DNA from: Fimbriimonadia bacterium
GTDB taxonomy: Bacteria; Armatimonadota; Fimbriimonadia; Fimbriimonadales; JABRVX01
Direction of reading: 5' to 3'
Assembly: GCA_039961735.1 (NCBI GenBank)
Contig: JABRVX010000006.1
Coordinates: 1-64,000 of the forward strand
Length of the DNA stretch: 64,000 bases
In this document: positions 55,220-64,000 of the stretch, in pieces
Position numbering within the stretch: the stretch's first letter is position 1
Layout of the letters: the number at the start of each line of letters is the position of its first letter
Position numbers and translations under genes: made by a program
The notes under the pieces: model-generated
What the model was told of the DNA's origin: nothing
Seen by the model: only the letters and a program-made list of their open reading frames with translations
Database searches by the model: none

Positions 55220-56362
55220 CTAGGACGTTTCCGGAGCACGGAGCGAGTTCACCGCTGCGTCCATCTCTCGGCAACGTCTGACCGCCTCCGTAGCGGAGAG
55301 CCTCTCGTATGGCGATCCAACCTGTGCTTCGAAGACTTGTTTAGCCTTCTCGGGCATGGCCTGGAGGATAGTCTCCTCTGAAGCGGACGGAGGCAATCTT
55401 AGGAGACGCCCCGCCCGACGCAACGCATCCTGCCGAATCGCCTGCAGCGCGGGGCCTGCAAGACCGGCCTCCCCATAGAGGCGCGCTAAGGCAACAACGT
55501 AGTCCCCGAGAGGAGGCTGCTGGCGCCTCCGAGAAGCAGGGTAGCCCAGACGGGAACCTTGCGCTACCGCTAGAACGCCGAACAGCAGCAGAGCGTGGTA
55601 GACGAGCGTGCGACCCGGGCGGCCTATGCGTCCCCACAGGCTACCCGACTGGTCATCCACCGCGCCGTGGATCGTTTCCTCGAAGGCCACCGAGCGAGCC
55701 CCCCGTGCGGCAATCCCGATCAGCCGGATGGCGGCCTCTGCGTGATCGGCTTCACCCAGTTGCTCGTTCGTAAAAGGCGCTGCGTCAGCGAAAGCAACCA
55801 GCCACCCCTTGCCATATGCCCGAGCCAAACCGACTGGCTCGGTGCCGTTCGCCATAAGGACCACCCAATCGTTGCCTCTCGGGCGCAGAGCATGAACGGT
55901 GACAACACGCACGTCCCCCATCGCAGGATGGACCGAGCGCGCGCGACTCGGCGCTGAGGCTCGGGACAGTCCAATCTGTTCCTCGATACCAGGCAGATCT
56001 GCTGCCCCAAGCAGTACCAGGGTCGAACCGGCTCGCGCAAGGCCTAGGGCGCGCTCCCAGCCGGCACTGCCCCCGCCTAGTCCCCCAGGATGCCGTCTGC
56101 CGGGGGCGATGCCGCCTTCTGCGAGGACGAGGATCCGAGGCGGCTCTTTGACACTGTCGAGTGGTGTGCGCGAACGCGACACCTCATAACCCATCGCTCC
56201 CACCAAGCGGTACAGGGCCGCCAGACCGCCCGGGCCTGTCGAATAGGTGGAGCGGGAGCCCGGGTCCCGCTGCCGCCGTGATAGGATGGAGACACCCCCG
56301 AACATGGTAAGGAGAATGGCTGCAATCACAATGGCCGCTACGAGTCGCCCGACGAGCCTCAT
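55220..56362 (-). CDS. DUF4350-type membrane protein
   Basis: 380 residues. N-terminal transmembrane helix (LVAAIVIAAILLTMFGGVSI), a Rossmann-like periplasmic or cytosolic core (TGPGGLAALYRLVGAMGYEV, RILVLAEGG, GSTLVLLGA, GKGWLVAFADAAPFTNEQLG), a second helix (TLVYHALLLFGVLAVAQGSRLG), and a C-terminal helical tail. DUF4350 proteins occur with MoxR, DUF58 and DUF4129 genes in many bacteria. Its start overlaps the DUF4129 gene (ATGA). Confidence 0.82.
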   Translation of the reverse strand: MRLVGRLVAAIVIAAILLTMFGGVSILSRRQRDPGSRSTYSTGPGGLAALYRLVGAMGYEVSRSRTPLDSVKEPPRILVLAEGGIAPGRRHPGGLGGGSAGWERALGLARAGSTLVLLGAADLPGIEEQIGLSRASAPSRARSVHPAMGDVRVVTVHALRPRGNDWVVLMANGTEPVGLARAYGKGWLVAFADAAPFTNEQLGEADHAEAAIRLIGIAARGARSVAFEETIHGAVDDQSGSLWGRIGRPGRTLVYHALLLFGVLAVAQGSRLGYPASRRRQQPPLGDYVVALARLYGEAGLAGPALQAIRQDALRRAGRLLRLPPSASEETILQAMPEKAKQVFEAQVGSPYERLSATEAVRRCREMDAAVNSLRAPETS

Positions 56363-57273
56363 CGAGCGATCTCCGCGCAGGCTGCATCGACACTCCCGAA
56401 GTGTTCTCTAACCGCCTTCACCTGCTCTGCCGTCACGTGGCCGGCGCCGTACCAAGCCCCTTCGTAGGCCAGTACTAGCGGCACGAGGCGAGCAAAGCGT
56501 GCTGCGTCCCGGCTGCGGGCACGGCGCACGTACTCCCCGTTGGTCAAGCCTGGCTCGTGTCGGATGATGCCCGCCTCGTCGAGCCTGGCCAACGCCGCAA
56601 GCAGCAGATATCGCAACGCGCTATTCAGGTTCCCGAGTGCCGCCGATTCGTCCGAGAGCCGAAGCCACTCCCTGGAGCTCGCCTGTGTATACTCGTGGTC
56701 ACCCTCATCGCTGCGACGTCTGATCGAAGTGCTGTGGATCCCACGACGCCGCAGCACCACCACGGTCACCGCCATTGCAACGGCTATCCCGGCTGCGATG
56801 AAGCCCACCCACGTCAGCACGTTGTCGAGGGCCGCCGCACTGGGTGCCAGGTCCGCGGTCAGGCGCGTTAGCCATCGCAGGAACGCGTTGATGCGGTCTA
56901 ATAGCCACTCGCCGAGTGTCTGGCGGCTCGATGGTGGCGCGAAGACGGGATCTTGCAGGATGCGACGGGCCTGCTCCGACACGCCGGCAGGGATGGGGGG
57001 CTTTTCCAGCCTCTCGAGTTGTTGCAGGCTCTTTAGCGACCTTAGGGCTTCTTGGCGCTCTGTCTTGCCGCCCCTAACTGCCACTTGCAGGGCGAAGTTT
57101 CGGTAGCCGGCTCGGTCCAATTCCGCAGCTACCGCCGCCTGTTCGGACTGGCTGCCACGAGTAAGCGCCTTCTCCGCCCTTTGCAGCAGTGCGCCGTTGT
57201 CGGCTAAGAGGCTACAGCAGGAACTCAGAAGAAGTAGGCTCGCGCCGAAGGTTCTTCGCCAGCAGCTCCACAT
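56359..57273 (-). CDS. DUF4129-type membrane protein
   Basis: 304 residues. Signal sequence or first helix (TFGASLLLLSSCCSLLA), a helical region 25-125, a central transmembrane helix (WVGFIAAGIAVAMAVTVVVLRRR) and the C-terminal DUF4129 domain (ALRYLLLAALARLDEAGIIRHEPGLTNGEYVRRAR, LVPLVLAYEGAWYGAGHVTAEQV). DUF4129 is transglutaminase/MoxR-associated. It overlaps the upstream gene by 62 bp, unusually long; no later start is available. Confidence 0.85.
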   Translation of the reverse strand: MWSCWRRTFGASLLLLSSCCSLLADNGALLQRAEKALTRGSQSEQAAVAAELDRAGYRNFALQVAVRGGKTERQEALRSLKSLQQLERLEKPPIPAGVSEQARRILQDPVFAPPSSRQTLGEWLLDRINAFLRWLTRLTADLAPSAAALDNVLTWVGFIAAGIAVAMAVTVVVLRRRGIHSTSIRRRSDEGDHEYTQASSREWLRLSDESAALGNLNSALRYLLLAALARLDEAGIIRHEPGLTNGEYVRRARSRDAARFARLVPLVLAYEGAWYGAGHVTAEQVKAVREHFGSVDAACAEIAR

Positions 57274-58192
57274 CGAAGGCCTCGTTCCTGATTCGAATGT
57301 CGAAGTATGTTAGTACGATGGCGGCGGACATGAAGGGGACTACCAGGATGCTGAGCGCACCCGACAGTATCAGTTTAACACCTTCTTGGAGTGCATTCAC
57401 CCCACTCAGGCTGACGATAGGCTCGTCCGAGAAGAACTGCCCGCCTCCGAACGGAAGGAACGTCACGGATACGGCCATCTCCGCTACAAGGGACAGCACC
57501 ACGCTCACGAGGCCGAGCAACATGAGAATGCCGAGCGTTCTTAGAAAGCGCGAGGTGCTGAGGCGCACGCTACGCCCTATCGCTCCGAGCACCCCAGCCT
57601 GCTCGACTACGATCACAGGTGCTACGAACGCAAGAAGCACCGCCAGGAACAGCACCAGAATCAGGAAACCACACATGCCGAGCGCCACTAGCACCGCAGC
57701 CGCATAAGGAGACATATCATCAATGGCACCCACCATTCCGAGCGCGATCCCGAACACGCAGATGGAGGCGAACAGCGCAGTCGCTACCAGGAAGAAGCTC
57801 CCGATCATTCGCCACATGCTGCCCGCGACACCACGCCGCACATCCTGCGCAGTGATCGGATTCCCGAGATACCGCTCAGCGATTGCGTAGGTTATCGCCG
57901 CCTGCTGATAGGCCCACGCGATGAGCCCAAGCGGTGTCAACAGCAGCCACGCGAGCGCAATTCCGAAAGAGGTATCGGTCGGCTCGACGAAGTAAAAGGG
58001 AGCGATCGCTGCAATGGAACCCCAGGCAGTGATGATCAATGCGGGGAGCCAGATCACCGATAAGAACAGCTTGGCGTTCTCACGATAGAGAGTGAGAGCC
58101 TCGTCGAAGATCTCGCCGACACCCATAGGGCGAAGCCGGAACTCCCTGCGACGCCTCGCCTTACGCGTAAGGGGAGGAGGCTCGGCACTCAC
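57212..58192 (-). CDS. Multipass membrane protein, first gene of the MoxR-partner cluster
   Basis: 326 residues, GTG start. A conserved-looking N-terminal RPMGVGEIFDEALTLYRENAKLF motif is followed by six or seven transmembrane helices. This layout is typical of the glycerophosphoryl-diester-phosphodiesterase membrane-domain-like proteins found upstream of DUF4129 genes. No catalytic motif. Probably forms a complex with the DUF4129 and DUF4350 products. Confidence 0.75.
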   Translation of the reverse strand: MSAEPPPLTRKARRRREFRLRPMGVGEIFDEALTLYRENAKLFLSVIWLPALIITAWGSIAAIAPFYFVEPTDTSFGIALAWLLLTPLGLIAWAYQQAAITYAIAERYLGNPITAQDVRRGVAGSMWRMIGSFFLVATALFASICVFGIALGMVGAIDDMSPYAAAVLVALGMCGFLILVLFLAVLLAFVAPVIVVEQAGVLGAIGRSVRLSTSRFLRTLGILMLLGLVSVVLSLVAEMAVSVTFLPFGGGQFFSDEPIVSLSGVNALQEGVKLILSGALSILVVPFMSAAIVLTYFDIRIRNEAFDVELLAKNLRREPTSSEFLL

Positions 58193-58207
58193 GGCATTCG
58201 ACCGGCG

Positions 58208-59335
58208 TTAGCGCAGCAGCTCGCGGGAGATGATGATCCGCTGTACCTCGGACGAGCCTTCACCGATCTCGCAGAGTCGCGCGTCTCGCCAATACTTCTC
58301 CACATCGTACTCGGTAGTGTATCCACGCCCACCGAAGATCTGCAACATTCGGTGCGTCACCCGAGAGGCCGCTTCCGTGGCGAAGAGCTTGGCCTGGGAC
58401 GCAGCGAGATGCACCTCGCCGCCCTCGTCGTAGATTCGCGCCGCCTTGTGGATCAGCAGCCTAGCAGCTTCGATCTCCGTAGCCGAGTCGGCCAGCATCC
58501 ACTGGATCGCTTGGTTCTGTGCAAGAGGCCGTCCGAACTGCTCTCGCTCCTTCGAGTAGGGAATCGCCGCCTCGAGTGCTGCCTCAGCGATACCTAACGC
58601 CATCGCAGCGATCCCGATGCGCCCCCTCTGCAATAGCCCGATCGATTCCGAGAAGCTACCGGGCGTGCGCCACCCGATGGCATTGTCCAGACGGAAGCGC
58701 GTGGTGTAGCTGGCCTTCACGCCCGTGGTCTCGATCCGCGGCTCATTTCGGTAGCCGGGTTGGCCGGTCTCCACGAGAAATGCCCCCATATCGTTCTCCG
58801 AGACGCGAGCTATCACTACTACCAACTGCGCCCGCGCTGCGTTGGTGATGAACATCTTCTCGCCGGTGAGGTACCAGCGGTCCGGGCCGTATACGTCCTC
58901 GGGTGCGGGAACTGCGGTGGTGCGCACGCCGCGCGCGTCGCTGCCCGCCGTCGGCTCGGTTAGTGCCCAACCCATCCGCCACTCGCCACTGACGATCTTG
59001 GGCAAATAGAGCGCCTGCTGCTCAGGGGTAGTGAACCGGACGAGATGCCCCGCGCAGAGGGCGTTCAGGGCGGCGACGTTCATCCCCAGCGCCCCGTCCC
59101 CCTTAGACACCTCACGCACCGCCTCGGCATAGCAGCCGCAACTAACCCCGCTACCTCCGAGTTCTTGCGGGACAACCATAGTGAGAAGGCCGATCTCCGT
59201 AAGGATAGGCCAGAGACTGTCCGGCCAGCCGCCCTGGGCTTCCCAGGCACGGTGATTGGGGCGCACTTCCCTCTCGACGAACTCCTTCACCCGAGCCAGG
59301 AACTCCATCTCACGCTCGTTCAGTTGCAGCAACAT
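58208..59335 (-). CDS. Acyl-CoA dehydrogenase
   Basis: 375 residues; AGGAGA lies 5 nt before the ATG. The full acyl-CoA dehydrogenase fold is present: an N-terminal helical domain, WALTEPTAGSDARGV (first family signature) and YLTGEKMFITNA. A C-terminal helical domain contains REQFGRPLAQNQAIQW, QIFGGRGYTTEYDVEKYWRDARL and the catalytic-base region EIGEGSSEVQRIIISR. FAD-dependent oxidation of acyl-CoA thioesters; chain length is not assignable. It follows the aro operon, 88 bp past plsC, on the same strand and may be read through. Confidence 0.93.
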   Translation of the reverse strand: MLLQLNEREMEFLARVKEFVEREVRPNHRAWEAQGGWPDSLWPILTEIGLLTMVVPQELGGSGVSCGCYAEAVREVSKGDGALGMNVAALNALCAGHLVRFTTPEQQALYLPKIVSGEWRMGWALTEPTAGSDARGVRTTAVPAPEDVYGPDRWYLTGEKMFITNAARAQLVVVIARVSENDMGAFLVETGQPGYRNEPRIETTGVKASYTTRFRLDNAIGWRTPGSFSESIGLLQRGRIGIAAMALGIAEAALEAAIPYSKEREQFGRPLAQNQAIQWMLADSATEIEAARLLIHKAARIYDEGGEVHLAASQAKLFATEAASRVTHRMLQIFGGRGYTTEYDVEKYWRDARLCEIGEGSSEVQRIIISRELLR

Positions 59336-59422
59336 ACCTATCTCCTCTTCGAGACACGGTCGCGGCAGCCTTGCCCGACCCGTGCAAACGCACAGAATAC
59401 CTCCCAGCCAACATCGCGGTGC

Positions 59423-60094
59423 TTACCGCTCTCCTACAGCCGGATGGAGGTTGGCCCATGGAATGTCCAACACCAGTCCCCGCTCCGCTGCCAAGTCCCG
59501 GATTCGCTCCATCAGGGTGAGTGCAAAGCGTCGACGGGCCTCCTTTTCGTCGAGACCCTCTGCCACCGAAGCGTAGGTGAACGGCTCACCCCACACGATA
59601 CTAATCTTCGCGCGTCTGGGCAGCTTCGCGCCCCTGGGTAGGAACCGGTCGGACCCCACCACTGCCACAGGGATCACTGGGGCCGAGGCAAGCTTAGCAA
59701 GCAGCGCGACCCCTTGGTTCGGTTCGCCGAGCGACCTGCCGTTGCCGCGCGTGCCTTCTGGGAACACCAGCACCGCCTCGCCGGCGCGCAGTAAGGCTTG
59801 AGCCTTGCGGATCGCCGCCAAGTCTGCCGAGCCTCGATCCACCGGGAACGCCCACACCATCTTCAGGACCCGACCCACTACGGGCACGAACAACTGCTTC
59901 TTGGCCATGAAGCACAGGGGTCGGTGCGTCGCGCTCCCGACCGCCGGCGGGTCGGCGAAGCTCAGATGGTTCGGTGCGACGATCAGCGAACCCGTTTTCG
60001 GCACACGCTCTTCGTGCACCCACTCCAGTCCGCCGGCCGCTGCGAAGAGGCCCCGGAAGGCGGAGCGACCGATGCAATAGAGTACGCGTCCCAC
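59423..60094 (-). CDS. plsC: 1-acyl-glycerol-3-phosphate acyltransferase (PlsC-like)
   Basis: 223 residues, GTG start overlapping the cmk stop (TAGTG). The acyltransferase motifs NHLSFAD (Hx4D with Asn before), VFPEGTRG and VIPVAVVG are in order. It transfers an acyl group to lysophosphatidate in membrane lipid synthesis. cmk-plsC pairing is common in bacteria; cmk also feeds CDP needed for CDP-diacylglycerol. Confidence 0.9.
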   Translation of the reverse strand: MGRVLYCIGRSAFRGLFAAAGGLEWVHEERVPKTGSLIVAPNHLSFADPPAVGSATHRPLCFMAKKQLFVPVVGRVLKMVWAFPVDRGSADLAAIRKAQALLRAGEAVLVFPEGTRGNGRSLGEPNQGVALLAKLASAPVIPVAVVGSDRFLPRGAKLPRRAKISIVWGEPFTYASVAEGLDEKEARRRFALTLMERIRDLAAERGLVLDIPWANLHPAVGER

Positions 60095-60762
60095 TACTCC
60101 TCCAGCCGAGAGACGATGCGATCCACCACCTGCTCGACGCTCAGATCGCTGGAGTCCACGATGATGGCATCCGGCGCGCGCCGCAAGGGCGAGTCTTCCC
60201 TCGTGCTGTCCCGACAGTCACGCTCCCTCTGTTGCGCCAGAACCTCGGCAACAGTGGTCTCGATGCCTCTCGCGGTCAGCTCCTCGTAGCGACGACGGGC
60301 ACGTACCTCGGGCGAAGCATCCAAGTAGACCTTGAGGTCTGCATCGGGCGCGACGACGGTGGTGGTGTCGCGTCCTTCCAAAGTCCACCCGCCCGACTCG
60401 ATGATGCGCTGCTGCGCCGTGACCATCGCTCGCCGGACAGTCGAATGAACGGACAATGCGGAAGCCAGATCGCCGGTCTCGGGGGTTCGTATCTCCTCGG
60501 TAACGTCGCGTCCTTGGCAGATGACCCGCTGGGCGGTCGGGGGACCTTCGAAGACGATCTGAAGGCTGGCCGCCAAGTCGCCGAGTGCATCGGCGGGTGC
60601 GTCGGTAAGCCCTGCTCGAGTTGCTGTCAGGGCAAGTGCCCGATACATCGCGCCGGTATCCAGATAGTGGAGACCGAGGCGCTCGGCTAGCGCCTTTGCA
60701 ACCGTGCTCTTCCCTGCCCCCGAGGGTCCGTCAATCGCAATGACCAGACCATCACGCTTCAC
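60094..60762 (-). CDS. cmk: Cytidylate kinase
   Basis: 222 residues. P-loop DGPSGAGKSTVAKALAERLG, YLDTGAMYRALAL (CMP-binding), GRDVTEEIRTPE, RRAMVTAQQRII, WTLEGRDTTTVVAPDAD and LDASPEVRARRRYEE (lid). Phosphorylates CMP and dCMP. The start lies 11 bp inside the aroA gene, so the pair is coupled, as in many bacteria (aroA-cmk). Confidence 0.95.
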   Translation of the reverse strand: MKRDGLVIAIDGPSGAGKSTVAKALAERLGLHYLDTGAMYRALALTATRAGLTDAPADALGDLAASLQIVFEGPPTAQRVICQGRDVTEEIRTPETGDLASALSVHSTVRRAMVTAQQRIIESGGWTLEGRDTTTVVAPDADLKVYLDASPEVRARRRYEELTARGIETTVAEVLAQQRERDCRDSTREDSPLRRAPDAIIVDSSDLSVEQVVDRIVSRLEE

Positions 60763-62050
60763 GGATGTCGGCTCCGAGCGAATGCATCATCTCGACGAAC
60801 CCTGGAAAGCTGGTGTCCACGCACTCCACGTCCTCTACGACGGTTTCCCCCTTCGCCGCGAGCCCAGCGACCGCGAGGCTCATCGCAATGCGGTGATCGC
60901 CGTGGCTACACACCACGGCTCCATGCAGTTGCGTCGGCCCGTGCACCAGCAGCCCGTCGTGTGTGTCGCGAATGTCGGCACCCATCTTGCGCAGCTCCGC
61001 GGTGATCGTCGCCAGCCGATCGCTCTCTTTGTGCCGCAGCTCGGACGCGCCCGACAGCTCTGTGTACCCGTCAGCTTGTGTCGCGGCGACCGCGAAGGCA
61101 GGCACCTCGTCCACCATGCGCACCACCAGATCACCCGCGGCGGAGAGGCCTGACAAGGGCGAATGCTCGGCTGTCATGTCGGCAACCGGTTCTCCCGCCT
61201 GCTCCCGTCGCCTCGTTATGTGCAAGTGAGCGCCTGCGCCGATCAGGAGATCCAGCAGACCCGTTCGCGTCGGGTTGTCACCGACGCCGAGCACTTCCAC
61301 CGAAGACCCCGGCACGATCAGACCTGCTACCAGTGGAAAAGCTGCTGAGGACACATCGCCGGACACCTCGACGTCCGTCGCTCTCAGCCTAGTTCCACCG
61401 CGCACAGCAACACTCAGGTCCGATCGCTCGACATCGGCACCGAACGCAACTAGCATTCGTTCGGTGTGGTCCCTGCTCAGCGATGGCTCTGTGACGACAG
61501 TCTCGCCCTCGGCCTGCAAGCCCGCGAGCAGTACACAGCTCTTCACCTGGGCGCTCGCAATGGGGCTCTCGTACCGAATGCCGTGCAGCCCACCGCCCCG
61601 GATTGTGAGCGGAGCCAGGCGACCATCCTCTCGCGCATCTACATCGGCCCCCATCTTTCGCAGCGGCTCGACGATCCGCGCCATCGGTCTTCGACGTAGC
61701 GAGTCGTCGCCCGTGAGTACGGAGAGGAAAGGGCACCCGGCAAGCACTCCTGCCATTAGGCGCATCGTCGTACCGGAGTTTCCGGCGTTCAGCACATCGT
61801 CGGACTCTTTGAGCGAGCCCCCGGTCACGGACCACTCGCCAGGTCCGAGTCGCTCCACCGAGACACCTAATTGCCGGACGATTCTCACTGTCGCCAGGCA
61901 GTCTTCACCTTCCAGCATGCCCCGAATCGTCGTGGTCCCCTCAGCCAGTGCACCCAGGATGAGAGCGCGATGCGAGATGCTCTTGTCCGGAGGGCTGATC
62001 ACACGCCCGACAAGCGGGCGTCCGCCCCTCACACGCCAGGCCCGGCTCAT
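60752..62050 (-). CDS. aroA: 3-phosphoshikimate 1-carboxyvinyltransferase (EPSP synthase)
   Basis: 432 residues from ATG 62050, overlapping the tyrA stop (ATGA); the longer open frame is not conserved. Signatures: SPPDKSISHRALILGALAEG (shikimate-3-phosphate binding Lys/Ser), LNAGNSGTTMRLMAGVLAG, RRRPMARIVEPLRKMGADV, RDHTERMLVAFGA, VDEVPAFAVAATQADG (catalytic Asp/Glu) and RHKESDRLATI. Sixth step of the shikimate pathway, forming EPSP from S3P and PEP. NAGNSGTT has Ala after Asn where glyphosate-sensitive class I enzymes read NAGTAMR, suggesting a class II-like, more tolerant form; this is inference from motif only. Confidence 0.96.
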   Translation of the reverse strand: MSRAWRVRGGRPLVGRVISPPDKSISHRALILGALAEGTTTIRGMLEGEDCLATVRIVRQLGVSVERLGPGEWSVTGGSLKESDDVLNAGNSGTTMRLMAGVLAGCPFLSVLTGDDSLRRRPMARIVEPLRKMGADVDAREDGRLAPLTIRGGGLHGIRYESPIASAQVKSCVLLAGLQAEGETVVTEPSLSRDHTERMLVAFGADVERSDLSVAVRGGTRLRATDVEVSGDVSSAAFPLVAGLIVPGSSVEVLGVGDNPTRTGLLDLLIGAGAHLHITRRREQAGEPVADMTAEHSPLSGLSAAGDLVVRMVDEVPAFAVAATQADGYTELSGASELRHKESDRLATITAELRKMGADIRDTHDGLLVHGPTQLHGAVVCSHGDHRIAMSLAVAGLAAKGETVVEDVECVDTSFPGFVEMMHSLGADIREA

Positions 62051-62901
62051 CGACTCGCCTCGTCCTTCAGTCGCTTCGACTCGCTCAACAGCTCTAGCAC
62101 CTTCTGGTCGTCGTGCGCCTGAATGAAGTCGCGCATCTCCCTCAGATAGTATTCGAGGTCGTATAGCGTAGACACCACCTCGTCGCGGTTGCTGGCGATG
62201 ATGCTCTGCCACAATTCCGGGGAGCTAGCGGCGACGCGGGTAAGGTCGGCCCAGCTAGGGCCTGCCATCTGTGGATGGGTCAGCATCGCACTCATTCGCA
62301 TCAGCGTAGATGCGAGAACGTGGGGTAGGTGCGAAAGCACGGCGGCATGACGGTCGTGCTCTTCCGGGGACAGCAGCAGCGGCTTGCTCCCGATGGACTC
62401 CACCAGGCCCTTGACGGTCTGCAACGCCGCGTTGTCTGTGTCTGCAGTCGGGGTCAGCACCCAAGTGGCACCGTCGAAGAGGTCCGCGGTCGCGTGGCTG
62501 GGTCCGGAGTTCGCCCTTCCCGCCATCGGGTGACCTCCGACGAATCGAGGACGAAATCGCAATGGATAGGTCTTAGTCCACGAGACGATTCCGGCCTTCA
62601 CGCTCACGGTGTCCGTCACGATGCACCCATCGCGGGCAAACACGTCCGCCTCCACGAGACAGGGCACGACGGCTGGCGGCGGAACGGCGAGCACGAGGAT
62701 GTCCGCGGCACCCAGGTGGTTCAGGGCTTCGTAGGTCTGTTCGACCGCGCCGGCCTGCAATGCGATGTCGCGCGCTTCGGGGTCGGTATCGAAGCCGAAC
62801 ACCTCTTTGCATACGCCGTGTTTCCTAAGGGCAAGGCCCAGGCTCGACCCAACGAGGCCGAGCCCGACGATGCCAACCCGGCCAAAGCTTCTACGCCGCA
62901 T
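62047..62901 (-). CDS. tyrA: Prephenate dehydrogenase
   Basis: 284 residues. N-terminal Rossmann domain [29 protein letters not shown] (Asp for NAD), [12 protein letters not shown], and [43 protein letters not shown] contains the conserved catalytic His. The C-terminal helical dimerisation domain follows ([20 protein letters not shown]). Oxidative decarboxylation of prephenate (or arogenate) towards tyrosine. No C-terminal ACT domain, so feedback control is not built in. It overlaps aroF by 11 bp. Confidence 0.95.
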   Translation of the reverse strand: MRRRSFGRVGIVGLGLVGSSLGLALRKHGVCKEVFGFDTDPEARDIALQAGAVEQTYEALNHLGAADILVLAVPPPAVVPCLVEADVFARDGCIVTDTVSVKAGIVSWTKTYPLRFRPRFVGGHPMAGRANSGPSHATADLFDGATWVLTPTADTDNAALQTVKGLVESIGSKPLLLSPEEHDRHAAVLSHLPHVLASTLMRMSAMLTHPQMAGPSWADLTRVAASSPELWQSIIASNRDEVVSTLYDLEYYLREMRDFIQAHDDQKVLELLSESKRLKDEASR

Positions 62902-63919
62902 GGCCTCCGAGTTGGCGTCCGACGGCTGCTGCCACCTTTTCGGCGGCCGCCATGAGCGCCTGAAAGCCCTCGAAGGTTAGGCTCTGCGCTCCGTCTTTCA
63001 GCGCCTTGGTCGGTTCGGGGTGGACTTCGATCATCAGCCCGTCCGCCCCAGCAGCTATGGCCGCGAGCGCGACGGCGGGCACGAGCCCGGAACGCCCGGT
63101 CCCGTGGCTGGGATCGGCGACGATGGGGAGGTGCGACAGGTCCTTGACTACCGGGATGGCATTGATGTCGAACGTGTTACGAGTGGCTTGCTCAAAGGTG
63201 CGGATCCCGCGCTCGCAGAGGATGATGTGCTCGTCGCCCCCGCTTGCCAGGTACTCGGCGGCCTGCAGCCACTCCTCGATGTTCGACGCCCAGCCGCGCT
63301 TCAGCATCACCGGCAACCGAGAGCGCCCGATCTCTCGCAGCAGACTAAAGTTCGCCATGTTGCGCGTGCCCACCTGAAGGATGTCCGCGTACTTAGCGAC
63401 CAGTCCGACGTCCCGCGTGTCCATCACTTCGGTGATGACAGGCAGACCGGTCTCATCGCGTGCCGCGGCGAGAATGCGGAGACCGTCTTCTCCCATCCCG
63501 TGGAAGCTGTATGGCGAGGTGCTCGGCTTGTACGCGCCACCTCGCAAGATGGATGCCCCAGCGGCCTTCACTCGTCGCGCCGTCTCGAGCAGCATCTGCT
63601 CGCTCTCCACGGTGCAGGGGCCGGCCATGACCGTGATCGTCGGACCACCGATGGTCACTCCGCGAACGTCGAACACCGTGCCCGCAGGCTTGGCTGCGCG
63701 AGCGACCAGCTTGTAGGGCTTCAAAATGGGAACGACTTCGTCCACACACGGCAGACCGTAGAGTCTGTCTCTCAGGGTGAGAGGCTCGTCACCGATAATG
63801 CCTACAATCGTGCGCTCGACTCCGCGCGAGAGGTGTGTGCTATAGCCCTGGCTCTGGATGAACTCAAGTAGCCGGTCCAGCTCCTCATCGGACGTGCCCG
63901 GCTTGACGACGACGATCAT
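62891..63919 (-). CDS. aroF: DAHP synthase, type I-beta with N-terminal FeACT-like regulatory domain
   Basis: 342 residues with GGGAG before the ATG. Residues 1-70 are a ferredoxin/ACT-like regulatory domain ([26 protein letters not shown]). The catalytic barrel carries [27 protein letters not shown] (metal Cys is not here but in AGPC), [35 protein letters not shown] and [24 protein letters not shown]. First step of the shikimate pathway (PEP + erythrose-4-phosphate). The ACT-like domain is the feedback-inhibition site in Thermotoga-type enzymes. First gene of the operon aroF-tyrA-aroA-cmk-plsC. Confidence 0.96.
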   Translation of the reverse strand: MIVVVKPGTSDEELDRLLEFIQSQGYSTHLSRGVERTIVGIIGDEPLTLRDRLYGLPCVDEVVPILKPYKLVARAAKPAGTVFDVRGVTIGGPTITVMAGPCTVESEQMLLETARRVKAAGASILRGGAYKPSTSPYSFHGMGEDGLRILAAARDETGLPVITEVMDTRDVGLVAKYADILQVGTRNMANFSLLREIGRSRLPVMLKRGWASNIEEWLQAAEYLASGGDEHIILCERGIRTFEQATRNTFDINAIPVVKDLSHLPIVADPSHGTGRSGLVPAVALAAIAAGADGLMIEVHPEPTKALKDGAQSLTFEGFQALMAAAEKVAAAVGRQLGGHAA

Positions 63920-63946
63920 TCCGCAGCTCCCTATTTGAACCCGGCG

Positions 63947-63952
63947 AGTATA
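63947..63952 (-). promoter_or_regulatory. Possible -10 box for the aro operon
   Basis: TATACT on the minus strand, 27 nt before the aroF ATG. No convincing -35 at 16-18 nt (CGAGCC at 17 nt), so this is tentative. Confidence 0.35.
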
Positions 63953-64000
63953 CCCATGGACTATCGCCTGGCTCGCCTCGGTTCTCCCGCAGATTTGCCC

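Overview
The window is high-GC chromosomal DNA with dense short-gap gene packing. The most likely source is the Armatimonadota (Fimbriimonas/Chthonomonas-like lineages). This is inferred from two type II prepilins whose N-termini read [22 protein letters not shown] followed by an AR-rich segment, from PEP-CTERM sorting tails, from dockerin-like Ca-binding repeats on very large secreted proteins, from HspR-type heat-shock control and from a 23S-5S rRNA unit with no 16S gene beside it. Planctomycetes or Chloroflexi-like relatives are less likely. No phage, insertion sequence, integrase or CRISPR array was seen.

Layout. 1-4.9 kb: a secreted caspase-fold-like protein (frameshifted) with a membrane-anchored partner, a class III aminotransferase and a secreted metalloprotease. 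4.9-5.6, 10.5-11.2 and 17.0-17.3 kb: intergenic islands carrying a dispersed REP-like palindrome; the first two also carry an 80-bp companion repeat. 5.6-18.4 kb: FAH-family hydrolase, SDR, a pseudo-M1 peptidase, a lipoprotein hydrolase, penicillin acylase, tRNA-Val, a prepilin, a fucose-isomerase-like sugar enzyme, a GyrI-like protein and one decayed gene. 18.5-24.7 kb: a PpiC foldase, MoxR and a dnaK-hsp20-dnaJ-hspR operon with a HAIR operator in front. 24.8-30.7 kb: two giant secreted paralogs with dockerin-like tails. 30.9-35.7 kb: amidohydrolase, prepilin and a MacA/MacB-type pair without its ATPase. 36-39 kb: a fused dehydrogenase and rplU-rpmA. 39-45.5 kb: secreted proteins (one frameshifted at its PEP-CTERM tail, one interrupted by TGA), a pseudopilin-like protein, an M42 aminopeptidase and an Ig-like surface protein. 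45.7-48.1 kb: ECF sigma factor, zinc-finger anti-sigma factor and a catalytically degenerate HtrA-like PDZ protein. 48.2-51.5 kb: 23S and 5S rRNA with promoter, processing stem and terminator. 51.9-55.1 kb: a PEP-CTERM protein, a DUF4395-like protein and a run of small lipoproteins. 55.2-58.2 kb: DUF4350/DUF4129/multipass membrane genes that normally accompany moxR. 58.2-64 kb: acyl-CoA dehydrogenase and an aroF-tyrA-aroA-cmk-plsC operon.

How genes work together. The heat-shock operon encodes its own repressor, HspR, and the operator it should bind. The sigma/anti-sigma/PDZ trio overlaps end to start and looks like a cell-envelope signalling unit. The aro operon makes DAHP, prephenate-derived tyrosine precursors and EPSP, and is coupled to CMP kinase and a phospholipid acyltransferase. 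A recurring theme is protease-like folds that have lost catalytic residues (pseudo-M1, pseudo-HtrA). Three genes without a Shine-Dalgarno have a TANNNT -10 box ending exactly 6 nt before the start codon, which suggests leaderless transcription. Several secreted-protein genes carry single frameshifts or stops. These may be assembly errors or real decay, and the sequence alone cannot separate the two.
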